Assembly (NCBI RefSeq): GCF_024723325.1
Contig: NZ_JANQCH010000003.1
Span: 1-41,927 of the forward strand
From: Agrococcus sp. HG114
GTDB lineage: Bacteria; Actinomycetota; Actinomycetes; Actinomycetales; Microbacteriaceae
DNA: 41,927 nucleotides
Direction: 5' to 3'
Shown here: piece after piece, positions 10,523 through 18,647 of the stretch
How the letters are laid out: each line of letters opens with the position of its first letter
How positions within the stretch are numbered: position 1 is the first letter of the stretch
Translations under genes and position numbers: made by a program
Notes under the pieces: generated by a model
The model's database searches: none
The model's input: the letters and a program-made list of their open reading frames with translations, nothing else
What the model was told of the DNA's origin: nothing

Positions 10523-11923
10523 TCAGCCCGCGAGCGTGCGCACGACCGCCGCGAGCGAATCGGTCGCGCCGACGTTGCCCGCGAAGACGATGTACGGGAT
10601 GCCCTCGGCCGGCCCGTCCTGCGGCTGCCAGAGGGAGACGATCCCCGGCAGCATCGGGCCGACGACCCGCGCGCGGCGGATCCGCAGGGCCTCGGACGCG
10701 ACGTCGCTCGAGGTGATGCCGCCCTTCGCGATCACGAAGCGCGGCGGAGCGAGCTCGAGCACGCGAGCCACGAGCTCGACGAGCCCTGCCGAGACGCGGC
10801 GGGCGATCTCGAGGCTCTCCTCGCCGTCGCGCCCGGTGACGAGCTCGCGGCTCGTGTGGACGATGACCGTGCCGGACCCGATCGCGCGCGCGACCGCATC
10901 CGCCTGCGCCGCGAGGTGCGCGTCGCGGCGCTCGTCGATGAGCGAGCGCACGTCGAGCTCGATCGTCGCGGTGCCGGGCCGGTCGGCGCGGAGCGCCTCG
11001 AGCTGCGCGGTCGTGAGCGGCACATGGCTGCCGACCACGACGAGACCGCCGCGCTCGTGGGCGACGTCGATGGCGTCGGCGGTGAGGGGAGCGGCGATCT
11101 CCTGGCCGATGTGGGCGCGCACGTACGGCGGTCCGACGCGCAGCAGCGCGCCGATGCCCTCGCGGTCGAGCGCGTGGAGGGCGAGCGCGACCTGCCGCAT
11201 GTCGTGCTCGTCGACGGCGTCGACGACGACCGTGGTGCCGGTCGGCAGCGCGCGCAGGAACTCGACGACCGCATCCGTGCCCGAGCGGATGGCGTCGATC
11301 GTGAGCGCGGCGACGTCGGCGGGAGCGACGCGGCCGCCGCTCTTCTCGGCGACCCAGTCGCGCAGGTCGGAGGAGCGGTAGCCGAAGGTGGCGTCGGCGG
11401 CGAAGGCCGTCTCGCCGACCGGGGTCGCCTCGCCGTCGACGACCCAGTAGTGCACGGAGTCGACGGTGATGCGGCCCGCATCGGGGAACGCGGGGATCAC
11501 GAGCGTGAGCTGCGGAGCGTCCCCGTGCGCGGCTATCGCCTCGCGCAGCACGTCGGTCTCGAGCGGGAAGTGCCCCCGCAGCGTCGAGTCGCCGCGGCTC
11601 ACGAAGGCTACGCGCCGCCCGGCGCGCTCGGCCGCGGCGAGGGACGCCTCGACCACCTCCCGGTTGCGCTCGGCCGCGTCGCGCTCGCTCAGGGAGCGCG
11701 AGTTGGTGAGCACGTAGACCGCCGCCGCGCCCTGCGCGAGCGCCCAGTCGAGGTCGGCGGGGCCCCAGGCGGTGAGGACGGGCAGGTCGGCGACCGACTG
11801 CGTGCCGGTCGGGTCGTCGTCGAGGACGACGAGCACGAGGTCGGCGCTGCGCGCGTCGGCGACGGCGGCCGCCGGGATGTCGAGCGGAGCCGGCAAGGCT
11901 GCCAGCAGGCCGTCGAGGTGCAC
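10523..11923 (-). CDS. four-carbon acid sugar kinase family protein (DUF1537, OtnK/DtnK-like)
   Basis: The 466-residue protein carries the marks of the four-carbon acid sugar kinase family: DDDPTGTQ (residues 35-42) in the N-terminal substrate domain, RGDSTLRGH, and in the nucleotide-binding C-terminal domain AKGGITSSDVAS and FAGNVGATDS. Members phosphorylate 3-oxo-tetronates or D-threonate with ATP. The start is GTG at 11923 with GGGAG a few bases upstream. It is the first enzyme gene of a block with the dehydrogenase and permease; the regulator gene lies 148 bp upstream on the same strand, and that gap contains two palindromes that may be operators. Exact substrate (L-threonate, D-threonate or D-erythronate series) cannot be told from sequence. 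Confidence 0.9.
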   Translation of the reverse strand: MHLDGLLAALPAPLDIPAAAVADARSADLVLVVLDDDPTGTQSVADLPVLTAWGPADLDWALAQGAAAVYVLTNSRSLSERDAAERNREVVEASLAAAERAGRRVAFVSRGDSTLRGHFPLETDVLREAIAAHGDAPQLTLVIPAFPDAGRITVDSVHYWVVDGEATPVGETAFAADATFGYRSSDLRDWVAEKSGGRVAPADVAALTIDAIRSGTDAVVEFLRALPTGTTVVVDAVDEHDMRQVALALHALDREGIGALLRVGPPYVRAHIGQEIAAPLTADAIDVAHERGGLVVVGSHVPLTTAQLEALRADRPGTATIELDVRSLIDERRDAHLAAQADAVARAIGSGTVIVHTSRELVTGRDGEESLEIARRVSAGLVELVARVLELAPPRFVIAKGGITSSDVASEALRIRRARVVGPMLPGIVSLWQPQDGPAEGIPYIVFAGNVGATDSLAAVVRTLAG

Positions 11924-11966
11924 GAGAACTCCCTTGTCCGCGGGGGATCGGCGCAGGCGACGCGCG

Positions 11967-11980
11967 ATCTGATGTCAGAT
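11967..11980. promoter_or_regulatory. palindrome, candidate GntR/FCD operator
   Basis: ATCTGATGTCAGAT is a perfect inverted repeat of ATCTGA with a 2-base centre, 44 bp upstream of the kinase start. FadR-subfamily GntR regulators bind short palindromes of this kind. The half-site TATCAGA also occurs at 12792-12798, upstream of the regulator gene itself. Confidence 0.5.
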
Positions 11981-11983
11981 ATC

Positions 11984-11996
11984 TTGCGATACGCAA
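11984..11996. promoter_or_regulatory. second palindrome next to the candidate operator
   Basis: TTGCGATACGCAA has perfect 5-base arms (TTGCG/CGCAA) around ATA. It lies 3 bases from the ATCTGA palindrome. It may be a site for a second regulator or part of one composite operator. Confidence 0.4.
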
Positions 11997-12071
11997 ACGG
12001 CGTCTGTCAACCCGTGAGCCGGTTGCGCCCGCGGCGCCCGAGCGCGAATGGCCGCCGACGAGCGAGGCGCG

Positions 12072-12770
12072 TCAGGGCCCGACGAGCGTCACGAGGTCGT
12101 CGCGCGTCTGCCGCATGTGGCTCGCCATCGCGTCGCGCGCAGCCTCGGGGACCCCGGAGCGGATCGCCTCGAGCACCGCCGCGTGCTCCGCGATCGCGTG
12201 CTCCCGGATCTCGGCGACCGCGCTCGTCTCGCCGCGCGTGTCCGCGAGCATCGACGTGAGCGGTCGCAGCGCCGCGACCAGGATGCGGTTGTCGGCGGCG
12301 CGCATCACGATGTCGTGGAACTCGAGGTCGGCGCACACGAACGCGTCGACGTCGGCCCGCTCGTGGTGCGCCCGCATCGCGCCGAGCGCCTCCGCCATCG
12401 CTGCGAGGTGCTCGTCGCTGCGCCGCTCGGCGGCGAGCTGCGCCGCGCCCGTCTCGATCATCATGCGCACCTCGAGCAGCTCGAGCGACGACCGCCGGCG
12501 CTGGCCGGCGCTCCTCGCGTGCCGCACCACCGCATCCATGCCCGTCCACTCCGAGACCGGGGCGATGAGGTGCCGGCTGCCGGGCACCTGCACGATGACG
12601 CCCTGCGCCTGGAGGAGCCGCACCGCCTCGCGCATCGTGAGGCGCGAGATGCCGAGCTCAGCCGCGAGCTGGCCCTCAGGCGGCAGCTGCTCTCCGGCCG
12701 TGAGACGGCCCTCGATGATGGCGTCCAGCAGCGAGTCGACCGCGTCGTGCGTGCGCGATGGGCGTGGCAT
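12072..12770 (-). CDS. GntR-family transcriptional regulator (FadR/FCD subfamily)
   Basis: The 232-residue protein has an N-terminal winged helix-turn-helix (about residues 5-75) with LPPEGQLAAELGISRLTM and LLQAQGVIVQVPG, typical of GntR proteins, and an all-helical C-terminal FCD domain. The FCD domain contains the metal/ligand-binding pattern Asp in ADLEFHDIVM and His residues in helices further on (EHAAVLEAI, ASHMRQ). Ligands of this class are often sugar acids. It precedes the kinase-dehydrogenase-permease genes on the same strand and is the likely local regulator. The ATG follows a GAGGAGG ribosome binding site. Ligand and sign of regulation are unknown. Confidence 0.9.
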   Translation of the reverse strand: MPRPSRTHDAVDSLLDAIIEGRLTAGEQLPPEGQLAAELGISRLTMREAVRLLQAQGVIVQVPGSRHLIAPVSEWTGMDAVVRHARSAGQRRRSSLELLEVRMMIETGAAQLAAERRSDEHLAAMAEALGAMRAHHERADVDAFVCADLEFHDIVMRAADNRILVAALRPLTSMLADTRGETSAVAEIREHAIAEHAAVLEAIRSGVPEAARDAMASHMRQTRDDLVTLVGP

Positions 12771-12834
12771 GGCTCCTCCTCGAGACCTCGGTATCAGACA
12801 GCGTAGCCGCCGCGCGCCAGAACCCGACGAGCGC

Positions 12835-13329
12835 TCAGCCGTACGTGTCGCGCACCCCCCGCCCGGGCACCGACCGGCGCCCGCGCTGGAAGCTCGGCAG
12901 GTCAGGGCCGATGAAGCGCACCGACTCGAGCCCGCACTCGGGGAAGCGGGCCAGGATGCGCGTGGTCGTCTCGGCGCGCAGGATCCGCATCTGCTGGGTC
13001 CAGGCGGTGGATGCGCAGCGGACCGTGAGCACGCCGTCCTCGAACGCGATCGGCTCGGTCCGCTCCGCGTTCTCCGCGCCGACGAGCTCGGGCCAGTGCG
13101 TCATGACCTCGGCGCGCGCGAGCGTCGTCGTCCAGCCGCGGTCCTCGGCGAAGCCGCCGAGCACGTCGCCGAGCGCGCGCGGGTCGCGGCCCTTGCCGAA
13201 CGGCACCGAGGCCTCGGGGTCGCGGCGCGAGCGCCGGCGACCGTCGCGCGTGACCCTGTCGGGATCCCCGAACTTGGCCTTCAGCCGCATCCAGACCCGC
13301 TCGGGCTCCGTCTCGGCGAGCTCACGCAT
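12835..13329 (-). CDS. dciA: DUF721/DciA family protein, likely helicase loader
   Basis: The 164-residue protein has a basic N-terminal region and a C-terminal DUF721 core (about residues 50-150) with LGDVLGGFAEDRGW, WPELVGAENAERTEP, GVLTVRCASTAWTQQMR and the ending VRFIGPD. DUF721 proteins related to DciA load the replicative helicase DnaB in bacteria that lack DnaC/DnaI, which is the expected role here. The gene overlaps recF by 8 bp, the conserved actinobacterial order. The usual next gene, gyrB, is separated by about 5 kb. Its presumed partner dnaB is also in this window (35.8 kb). Confidence 0.88.
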   Translation of the reverse strand: MRELAETEPERVWMRLKAKFGDPDRVTRDGRRRSRRDPEASVPFGKGRDPRALGDVLGGFAEDRGWTTTLARAEVMTHWPELVGAENAERTEPIAFEDGVLTVRCASTAWTQQMRILRAETTTRILARFPECGLESVRFIGPDLPSFQRGRRSVPGRGVRDTYG

Positions 13330-14416
13330 CCGTGATCACCTCCCCGCGGTCGATGCGGATGCGGTGGTGCCGCAGCGCGGCGGGGACATCCTCCTCCACC
13401 GCCGCGGTGATGAGCACCTGCTCGAACCCGCCCGCCGCCTCCGCGAGCCGCTCGCGGCGGCCGGCGTCGAGCTCGGCGAACACGTCGTCGAGGATCATCA
13501 CGGGATCGCCGCCCGATCCGTCGCGCAGCAGCTCGGCCGAGCCGAGCCGCAGCGCGAGCGCGAACGACCACGACTCGCCGTGGCTCGCGTAGTGCCGCGC
13601 GAGGAGGTCGTTGAGCTGCAGCTCGAGGTCGTCACGATGCGGCCCCACGAGGCTCACGCCCCGGTCGAGCTCGTCGCGGCGGCGCTCCGCGAGCAGCGCG
13701 TGGAACGCCGCGGCGTCGTCGGGCACATTGGTCGAGAGCGCGATTCGCGCGGCGTGCTCGTCGCCCGCGACGAGCCGGTACGCGGCGTCGACGTGCGGCG
13801 AGAGCTCGGCGACGAGGGCCCGCCGCGTGCGCAGCACTTCGAGCCCGAGCTCGACGAGCCGGCCGTCCCAGACCTCGAGCGTCGTGAGGTCGTCGGGGCG
13901 CAGGCGCGCCGCGCGCGCGCTCTTGAGCAGCGAGTTCCGCTGCTTCAGCACCCGGTCGAGATCGCTGTGGACTCCCGCGAGCCGCGGCGCGCGCATGACG
14001 GCGAGCTCGTCGAGGAACCGCCGGCGACCGGCCGGGTCGCCGCGCACGAGCTGCAGGTCCTCGGGGCTGAACAGCACCGCCTGCAGGTAGCGCGGCAGGT
14101 CGCGGATGCGCACGGTCTGGCCGTTCGCCTGGGCGCGGTTCGCGCCGCGGGCGTTGAGCTCGACGTCGAGCTGGAAGGAGCGCTCGTCGTTCGTGACGGT
14201 GCAGCGCACGATCGCGCGCTCCTCGCCGGCGCGGATGAGCGCGAAGTCGCTCGGCACCCTGTGGCTCGATCCGGTCGCGATCCACACGAGCGACTCGACC
14301 ATGTTGGTCTTGCCCTGGCCGTTGCGGCCGACGAGCAAGTTGGCCCCGGGCGCGAGCTCGACGTCCGCGGCACGGTAGTTGCGGAAGTCGGTCAGCGCGA
14401 GCCGACTGACGCGCAC
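13322..14416 (-). CDS. recF: DNA replication/repair protein RecF
   Basis: RecF binds ssDNA-dsDNA junctions and helps load RecA at gaps. The 364-residue product starts RVSRLALTDFRNY, has a Walker A GRNGQGKTN (about residues 33-41), a signature LVGPHRDDLELQLN, and a Walker B with D-loop ILDDVFAELDAGRRERL near the C-terminus. The start is GTG at 14416, immediately after the gnd TAG, with an AAGAAGG ribosome binding site inside the end of gnd, so the two are translationally linked. Length is normal for the family. Confidence 0.97.
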   Translation of the reverse strand: MRVSRLALTDFRNYRAADVELAPGANLLVGRNGQGKTNMVESLVWIATGSSHRVPSDFALIRAGEERAIVRCTVTNDERSFQLDVELNARGANRAQANGQTVRIRDLPRYLQAVLFSPEDLQLVRGDPAGRRRFLDELAVMRAPRLAGVHSDLDRVLKQRNSLLKSARAARLRPDDLTTLEVWDGRLVELGLEVLRTRRALVAELSPHVDAAYRLVAGDEHAARIALSTNVPDDAAAFHALLAERRRDELDRGVSLVGPHRDDLELQLNDLLARHYASHGESWSFALALRLGSAELLRDGSGGDPVMILDDVFAELDAGRRERLAEAAGGFEQVLITAAVEEDVPAALRHHRIRIDRGEVITDA

Positions 14417-15301
14417 CTAGGCCTTCTTGGTCGCGTGGCCGCCGAACTGGTTCCGGAGCGCGGCGACGGCCTTCATCGCGGGGCTGTCCTCCTGGCGCGA
14501 CTCGAAGCGCGCGAAGAGCGACGCCGAGATCGCGGGCATCGGCACCGCGTTGGCGATCGCCTCCTCGACCGTCCAGCGCCCCTCGCCGGAGTCGTCGACG
14601 TAGCCCTCGATCTCGGAGAGGTCGTCGTCCTCGTCGAGCGCGCGCACCATGAGGTCGAGCAGCCATGAGCGCACGACGGTGCCGCGCTGCCACGCCTTGA
14701 AGCTGCCGGCGACGTCGTGCACGAGGTCCTTGCGCTCGAGCAGCTCGAAGCCCTCGGCGTAGGCCTGCATCAGCCCGTACTCGATGCCGTTGTGCACCAT
14801 CTTCACGTAGTGGCCCGCGCCCGTCGGGCCCGCGTGCACGAACCCTTCCTCGCGCGGTCCCTCCGGGCGCAGCGCGTCGAAGACCGGCATGAGCTCCGCG
14901 ACGTCGGCCGCGTCGCCGCCGACCATGAGGCCGTAGCCGTTCTCGAGCCCCCAGATGCCGCCCGAGACGCCGACATCGAGGAAGCGGATGCCGCGCTCCG
15001 CCAGGAGCGCCGCGTGCCGCTCGTCCTCGGTGAAGCGCGTGTTGCCGCCGTCGATCACGAGGTCGCCCTCGCCGAGCCGCTCGCTCAGGTCGGTGACCAC
15101 CGCATCCGTGATGGCGCCCGCGGGCACCATGACCCACACGATGCGCGGCGCGGGGAGCGCGGCGATGAGGGCGTCGACGCTCTCGACGTCGGAGACCTCG
15201 GGATTCTGGTCGAAGCCCGTCACCTCGATGCCCGCTCGCCGCAGGCGGGTGCGCATGTTGCCGCCCATCCTGCCGAGCCCGATGAGGCCGATGTGCGTCA
15301 T
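14417..15301 (-). CDS. gnd: 6-phosphogluconate dehydrogenase, decarboxylating, short type
   Basis: The 294-residue product has the Rossmann loop GLGRMGGNM (about residues 7-15), DGGNTRF, the substrate loop VSGGIWGLENGYGLMVGG and the catalytic helix GHYVKMVHNGIEYGLMQAY. It is the short form (about 300 residues), not the 470-residue enzyme of enterobacteria; short forms are often NAD-linked. The reaction is oxidative decarboxylation of 6-phosphogluconate to ribulose 5-phosphate. Its place between dnaN and recF is conserved in many actinobacteria. An AGGGAG ribosome binding site precedes the ATG; the gap to dnaN is 25 bp. Confidence 0.95.
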   Translation of the reverse strand: MTHIGLIGLGRMGGNMRTRLRRAGIEVTGFDQNPEVSDVESVDALIAALPAPRIVWVMVPAGAITDAVVTDLSERLGEGDLVIDGGNTRFTEDERHAALLAERGIRFLDVGVSGGIWGLENGYGLMVGGDAADVAELMPVFDALRPEGPREEGFVHAGPTGAGHYVKMVHNGIEYGLMQAYAEGFELLERKDLVHDVAGSFKAWQRGTVVRSWLLDLMVRALDEDDDLSEIEGYVDDSGEGRWTVEEAIANAVPMPAISASLFARFESRQEDSPAMKAVAALRNQFGGHATKKA

Positions 15302-15326
15302 GGTGCTCCCTCGTCGAGCCGGTCGG

Positions 15327-16469
15327 TCAGCGCAGCAGCAGATTCGGCTGCAGCAGGTACTTGAAGTCGGTCGCCTCCGCGTCGTCGCGCGAGGTCTGGC
15401 CGCGGATGAGCATGGGCCCGGGCTTGTTCGTGTTCTCGGAGTGCGTGAACGAGACCCGCACGAACTCGGAGTGCGTCGCCTGCACGCCGTCGATGAGCAG
15501 CTGCGGCTTGATCGACAGCACGATGTCGTCGCCCTCGAGGACGGCGTCGATCGTCTCCGACGCCTGCGCCTGCTCGGAGCCTATCGCCTCGAGCTGCACC
15601 TGGCCCGCGCTGAACGTGTAGCGGATCGCGGCCTCGGCGTCGAGCACGAGCTGCACGCGACGGGTCGCGTCGACGAGCTCGGCGGTGTTGAGCACAGCGT
15701 GGTGGTCGACCTGCTCGGGGAAGAGGCGGCGCACCGGCGGGTAGTTGCCCTTGATCAGGAGGCTCGTGACGGTGCGCTCGCTCGTGGAGAAGGCGATCTG
15801 CTGCCGCTCCCCCGCCTCGCTCATCGTGATCTCGATGCGCTCGGCGCTGCCGAACGTGCGGCCGACCTCGGTGAGGGTGCGGGCGGGGACGAGCGACGTG
15901 AGCGGTTCGGTCACCGCGCCGGCGTCCCACGGGATGCTGCGCACCGAGACGCGGTAGCGGTCGGTCGCGATGAGCGTGAGCGTGTGGTCGCTCGCCTCGA
16001 GCTGCACGCCGGTGATCACGGGCGTGACGTCCTCGCGGGAGGCGGAGATCGCGACCTGCGAGATCGCCTCGGCGAACGCCTTGCCCTCGACGACGCCCGT
16101 GCGGCCCTCGACGGTCGGCACCGTCGGGTACTCCTCGAGCGGCATCTTCGCGAGCGAGAACTGGGCGTTGCCGCACCGCACGAGCACCTTCGTGCCGTCG
16201 TCCTCGACGCGCACCTCCCGCTGGGGCAGCTTCGCCGCGATGTCGCTCAGCAGCCGGCCCGAGACCAGCACGACGCCCTCGCTCTCGACGTCCGCCGCGA
16301 CCGAGGTGCGCGCCGACGACTCGAAGTCGAACGACGAGAGGATGACGCCATCGGCAGTCGACTCGATGCGCACGCCGCTCAGGATGGGCATCGTCGGCCG
16401 CTGCGGCAGCAGCTTGACGGCGAACGACACGGCATCGCTGAAGACATCGCGATTGATGACGAACTTCAC
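15327..16469 (-). CDS. dnaN: DNA polymerase III subunit beta (sliding clamp)
   Basis: The beta clamp tethers the replicative polymerase to DNA as a ring-shaped dimer. The 380-residue product begins KFVINRDVFSDAVSFAVK and shows the three repeated clamp domains, with family segments such as RPTMPILSGV, FEAI-like repeats, ATDRYRVSVR and the ending LLQPNLLLR. The start is GTG at 16469, chosen because it has a strong AAGGAGG ribosome binding site 7 bases upstream and matches the family N-terminus; a longer frame from 16610 adds an unlikely Arg-rich leader. It is the first gene left of the origin gap. Confidence 0.97.
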   Translation of the reverse strand: MKFVINRDVFSDAVSFAVKLLPQRPTMPILSGVRIESTADGVILSSFDFESSARTSVAADVESEGVVLVSGRLLSDIAAKLPQREVRVEDDGTKVLVRCGNAQFSLAKMPLEEYPTVPTVEGRTGVVEGKAFAEAISQVAISASREDVTPVITGVQLEASDHTLTLIATDRYRVSVRSIPWDAGAVTEPLTSLVPARTLTEVGRTFGSAERIEITMSEAGERQQIAFSTSERTVTSLLIKGNYPPVRRLFPEQVDHHAVLNTAELVDATRRVQLVLDAEAAIRYTFSAGQVQLEAIGSEQAQASETIDAVLEGDDIVLSIKPQLLIDGVQATHSEFVRVSFTHSENTNKPGPMLIRGQTSRDDAEATDFKYLLQPNLLLR

Positions 16470-16672
16470 CGGGCGTCCTCCTTCGTGGGGCATGGTGCTG
16501 CGCAGCTGGCGCGGGCGGTGAGCCGCACCGCGACCGGCACGGCGCTGTCGATTCTGGCACAGCCCCGTCGGATCGCCTCCGCACCGCGACCGGCGCCGCC
16601 GGCCGGTCATGGTTGGCGACGAGCTCGAGCTTCCTCTTCAGGATCCTTGTCATTCATAACCGCTGTGCAAGC

Positions 16673-16841
16673 TGTGGATGACACGCCTGCTCGGCGCTCG
16701 GATCCTGGGAACTACAACGGTGGAAGATGTTGACGCGCTGTTGACGCCCATCCACCGGTCGTGGAGACCCGCGGAGGTGCCTCGGCTCGACGTCCACAGC
16801 GCTCCGCGGGGTTGTCCACAGGCTCGCCGTCGCTCTCCACA
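16673..16841. promoter_or_regulatory. DnaA-box group in the dnaN-dnaA gap
   Basis: Four 9-mers related to the DnaA box occur here: TGTGGATGA (16673), ACGTCCACA (16790), TTGTCCACA (16812, perfect) and CTCTCCACA (16833). One is a full match, the others carry one or two changes. They are the initiator-binding signals expected at oriC. Confidence 0.7.
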
Positions 16842-17013
16842 GTCGAATCACATGAAGTGCGCGTTGAGAGTTCGGTGTGGTAGTTGAGCGCTCGCATGGC
16901 CATGGTGCTGCGGCTGCTGCGACCGGGGCGGCGAGCGGGCTGGTGGTGTGCGGGGAGACGGCTGGGGCCCGGGCGGGTCGAGGCGGTGGCGCGCAGTCGT
17001 GCAGCGGTTCTCG

Positions 17014-17160
17014 ATGCTCGCGACGGGCGTGCTGTGATCGAGGCAACGGTGACCGACGCCCGAGACGGGCGTGCTGAGATAGACGCAACGGTGACCGACG
17101 CCCGAGACGGGCGTGCTGAGATGGACGCAACGGTGACCGACGCCCGAGACGGGCGTCGGC
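17014..17160. repeat. 42-bp tandem repeats with palindromic core
   Basis: Three copies start at 17040, 17082 and 17124, with an exact 42-bp period and nearly identical sequence; a degenerate copy precedes them (core at 17014-17030). Each intact copy contains ACGCCCGAGACGGGCGT, a perfect 7-bp stem with a 3-base loop (17056-17072, 17098-17114, 17140-17156). In the last copy the stem extends to 10 bp (17137-17159). The array lies just beyond the dnaA terminator, between dnaA and the DnaA boxes. Because 42 is a multiple of 3, several frames show 14-residue repeats, but nothing else suggests a coding gene. Confidence 0.9.
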
Positions 17161-17172
17161 GCTGGCGTCGCG

Positions 17173-17196
17173 GCGGAGACCCGAAAGGGTCTCCGC
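17173..17196 (-). terminator. dnaA terminator
   Basis: GCGGAGACCC and GGGTCTCCGC form a perfect 10-bp stem with a GAAA loop (TTTC on the dnaA transcript), one base beyond the dnaA stop codon. There is no T-run. Confidence 0.8.
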
Positions 17197-17197
17197 T

Positions 17198-18607
17198 CTA
17201 AGCTCCAGCGCGCTGCCTGATGCGGGAGGTGAGCTCGGTGACCTGCGTGTAGACCGAGCGCCGCTCCTGCATGAGCTTCTCGATCTTCTTGTTCGCGTAC
17301 ATCACCGTGGTGTGGTCTCGGTTGCCGAACAGCTGACCGATCTTCGGCAGCGACATGCTCGTCATCTCGCGGCACAGGTACATCGCGATCTGCCGCGCGA
17401 GGGCGATCGTCTGCGAGCGCGACGAGCCGTGCAGGTCGTCGACGCTCAGCCGGAAGTACGCGGCGGTGTGGCTGATGATGTCGCTCGGCGAGACCACCGC
17501 CTCCTCGTCGAAGGTGAAGAGGTCCTTGAGCACCGTCTGCGCGAGCTCCATGGTGACCGGCAGCCGGTTGAGGCTCGCGAACGCCGTGACGCGGATGAGC
17601 GTGCCCTCGAGCTCGCGGATGTTCGACTGCACCTTGTCGGCGATGACCGACAGCACCTCGGCCGGGATCTGGATGCGCTCGGCCTCGGCCTTCTTGCGGA
17701 GGATCGCGATGCGGGTCTCGACGTCGGGCACCGTCACATCGGTGATCAGGCCCCACTCGAAGCGGCTCACCATGCGCTCCTCGAAGCCCTGCAGGTGCTT
17801 CGGGGCGACATCCGAGGTCACCACGACCTGCTTGTTGTGGTCGTGGAGCGTGTTGAAGGTGTGGAAGAACGCCTCCTGCGTCGACTCCTTGCCCTTCAGG
17901 AACTGGATGTCGTCGATGAGCAGCACGTCGACCTCGCGGTAGCGCTGCTGGAAGGACTGGTTGAGGTTGTTCGCGATCGAGTTGATGAAGTCGTTCGTGA
18001 ACTCCTCGCTCGAGACGTACCGCACCCGGATCCCCGGGTACATCCCCTCGGCGTAGTGCCCGATCGCGTGCAGGAGGTGCGTCTTGCCGAGACCCGAGTC
18101 GCCGTAGATGAAGAGCGGGTTGTACGCCTTCGCGGGAGTCTCGGCGACGGCGAGCGCGGCGGCGTGCGCGAAGCGGTTCGAGCCGCCGATGACGAAGTTG
18201 TCGAACGTGTACTTCGGGTTCAGCCGCGAGTCGACGCGCCGCGCCGGCGCGTCCGTCGGCTCCCGCTCGTAGCTCTGCACGGGTGCCACCACGGGATCCG
18301 CCGCGGGGTCGTCGACGACATCGGGGAGGGGCTCCTCGTCGTCGAGCTGCGGGTTGACCACGATCTTGAACGACGTGATGTCCACAGCGTTCTCCACAAG
18401 GCTCTCCACGATGGGCACCCGGAGTCGCTGCTCGAGCATGTCGCGCGTCAGGTCGTTCGGGACCTCGAGGTAGAGCACGCCGCCGAGGACGCCCTGCGGC
18501 TCGACGAGGTCCAGGAATCCGCGCAGCGACGGGGGAATCCGCGGATCTCCCGCGAGGGTCGCCAGGACGGAGGACCAGAGCTGTCCGGTGCGGTCGTCCG
18601 GGGCCAT
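17198..18607 (-). CDS. dnaA: chromosomal replication initiator protein DnaA
   Basis: DnaA binds DnaA boxes at oriC and opens the duplex. The 469-residue product has the N-terminal domain I (1-90), a short acidic linker (90-125), an AAA+ domain starting YTFDNFVIGGSNRFAHAA with Walker A GDSGLGKTH (169-177) and Walker B LLIDDIQFL, and domain IV with the DNA-recognition motif GNRDHTTVMYANKKI close to the C-terminus. The ATG at 18607 is chosen because it gives the family N-terminus and follows AGAGGAA; the longer frame upstream would run through the DnaA boxes. Box-like 9-mers ATGTCCACA (18378) and TTCTCCACA (18390) lie inside the gene. Confidence 0.98.
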   Translation of the reverse strand: MAPDDRTGQLWSSVLATLAGDPRIPPSLRGFLDLVEPQGVLGGVLYLEVPNDLTRDMLEQRLRVPIVESLVENAVDITSFKIVVNPQLDDEEPLPDVVDDPAADPVVAPVQSYEREPTDAPARRVDSRLNPKYTFDNFVIGGSNRFAHAAALAVAETPAKAYNPLFIYGDSGLGKTHLLHAIGHYAEGMYPGIRVRYVSSEEFTNDFINSIANNLNQSFQQRYREVDVLLIDDIQFLKGKESTQEAFFHTFNTLHDHNKQVVVTSDVAPKHLQGFEERMVSRFEWGLITDVTVPDVETRIAILRKKAEAERIQIPAEVLSVIADKVQSNIRELEGTLIRVTAFASLNRLPVTMELAQTVLKDLFTFDEEAVVSPSDIISHTAAYFRLSVDDLHGSSRSQTIALARQIAMYLCREMTSMSLPKIGQLFGNRDHTTVMYANKKIEKLMQERRSVYTQVTELTSRIRQRAGA

Positions 18608-18647
18608 CGGTATGCGGTTCCTCTGCGGTGCGGTCGTGCGGGCAAGT

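Larger units (their letters stand above)
16470..17197. other. dnaA-dnaN intergenic region, probable oriC
   Basis: This 728-bp gap between dnaN and dnaA carries no convincing gene. It contains a perfect actinobacterial-type DnaA box, TTGTCCACA, at 16812-16820, a near match TGTGGATGA at 16673-16681, and weaker ones at 16790-16798 and 16833-16841. A run of 42-bp repeats occupies the dnaA-proximal part. Position next to dnaA and dnaN, and the divergence of the flanking gene clusters, make this the expected replication origin. I see no obvious long AT-rich unwinding element; the least GC-rich stretch is around 16645-16740. Confidence 0.75.

Noticed and set aside
17014-17160. CRISPR-like array
   Set aside because: The units are head-to-tail 42-bp repeats with no unique spacers, only three full copies, and no cas genes are present.
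16884-17201. A 105-codon frame with 14-residue repeats (DARDGRAEIDATVT type)
   Set aside because: The repeat arises because the DNA period of 42 is a multiple of 3; other frames show repeats too. The frame has no family resemblance and runs into the dnaA terminator.
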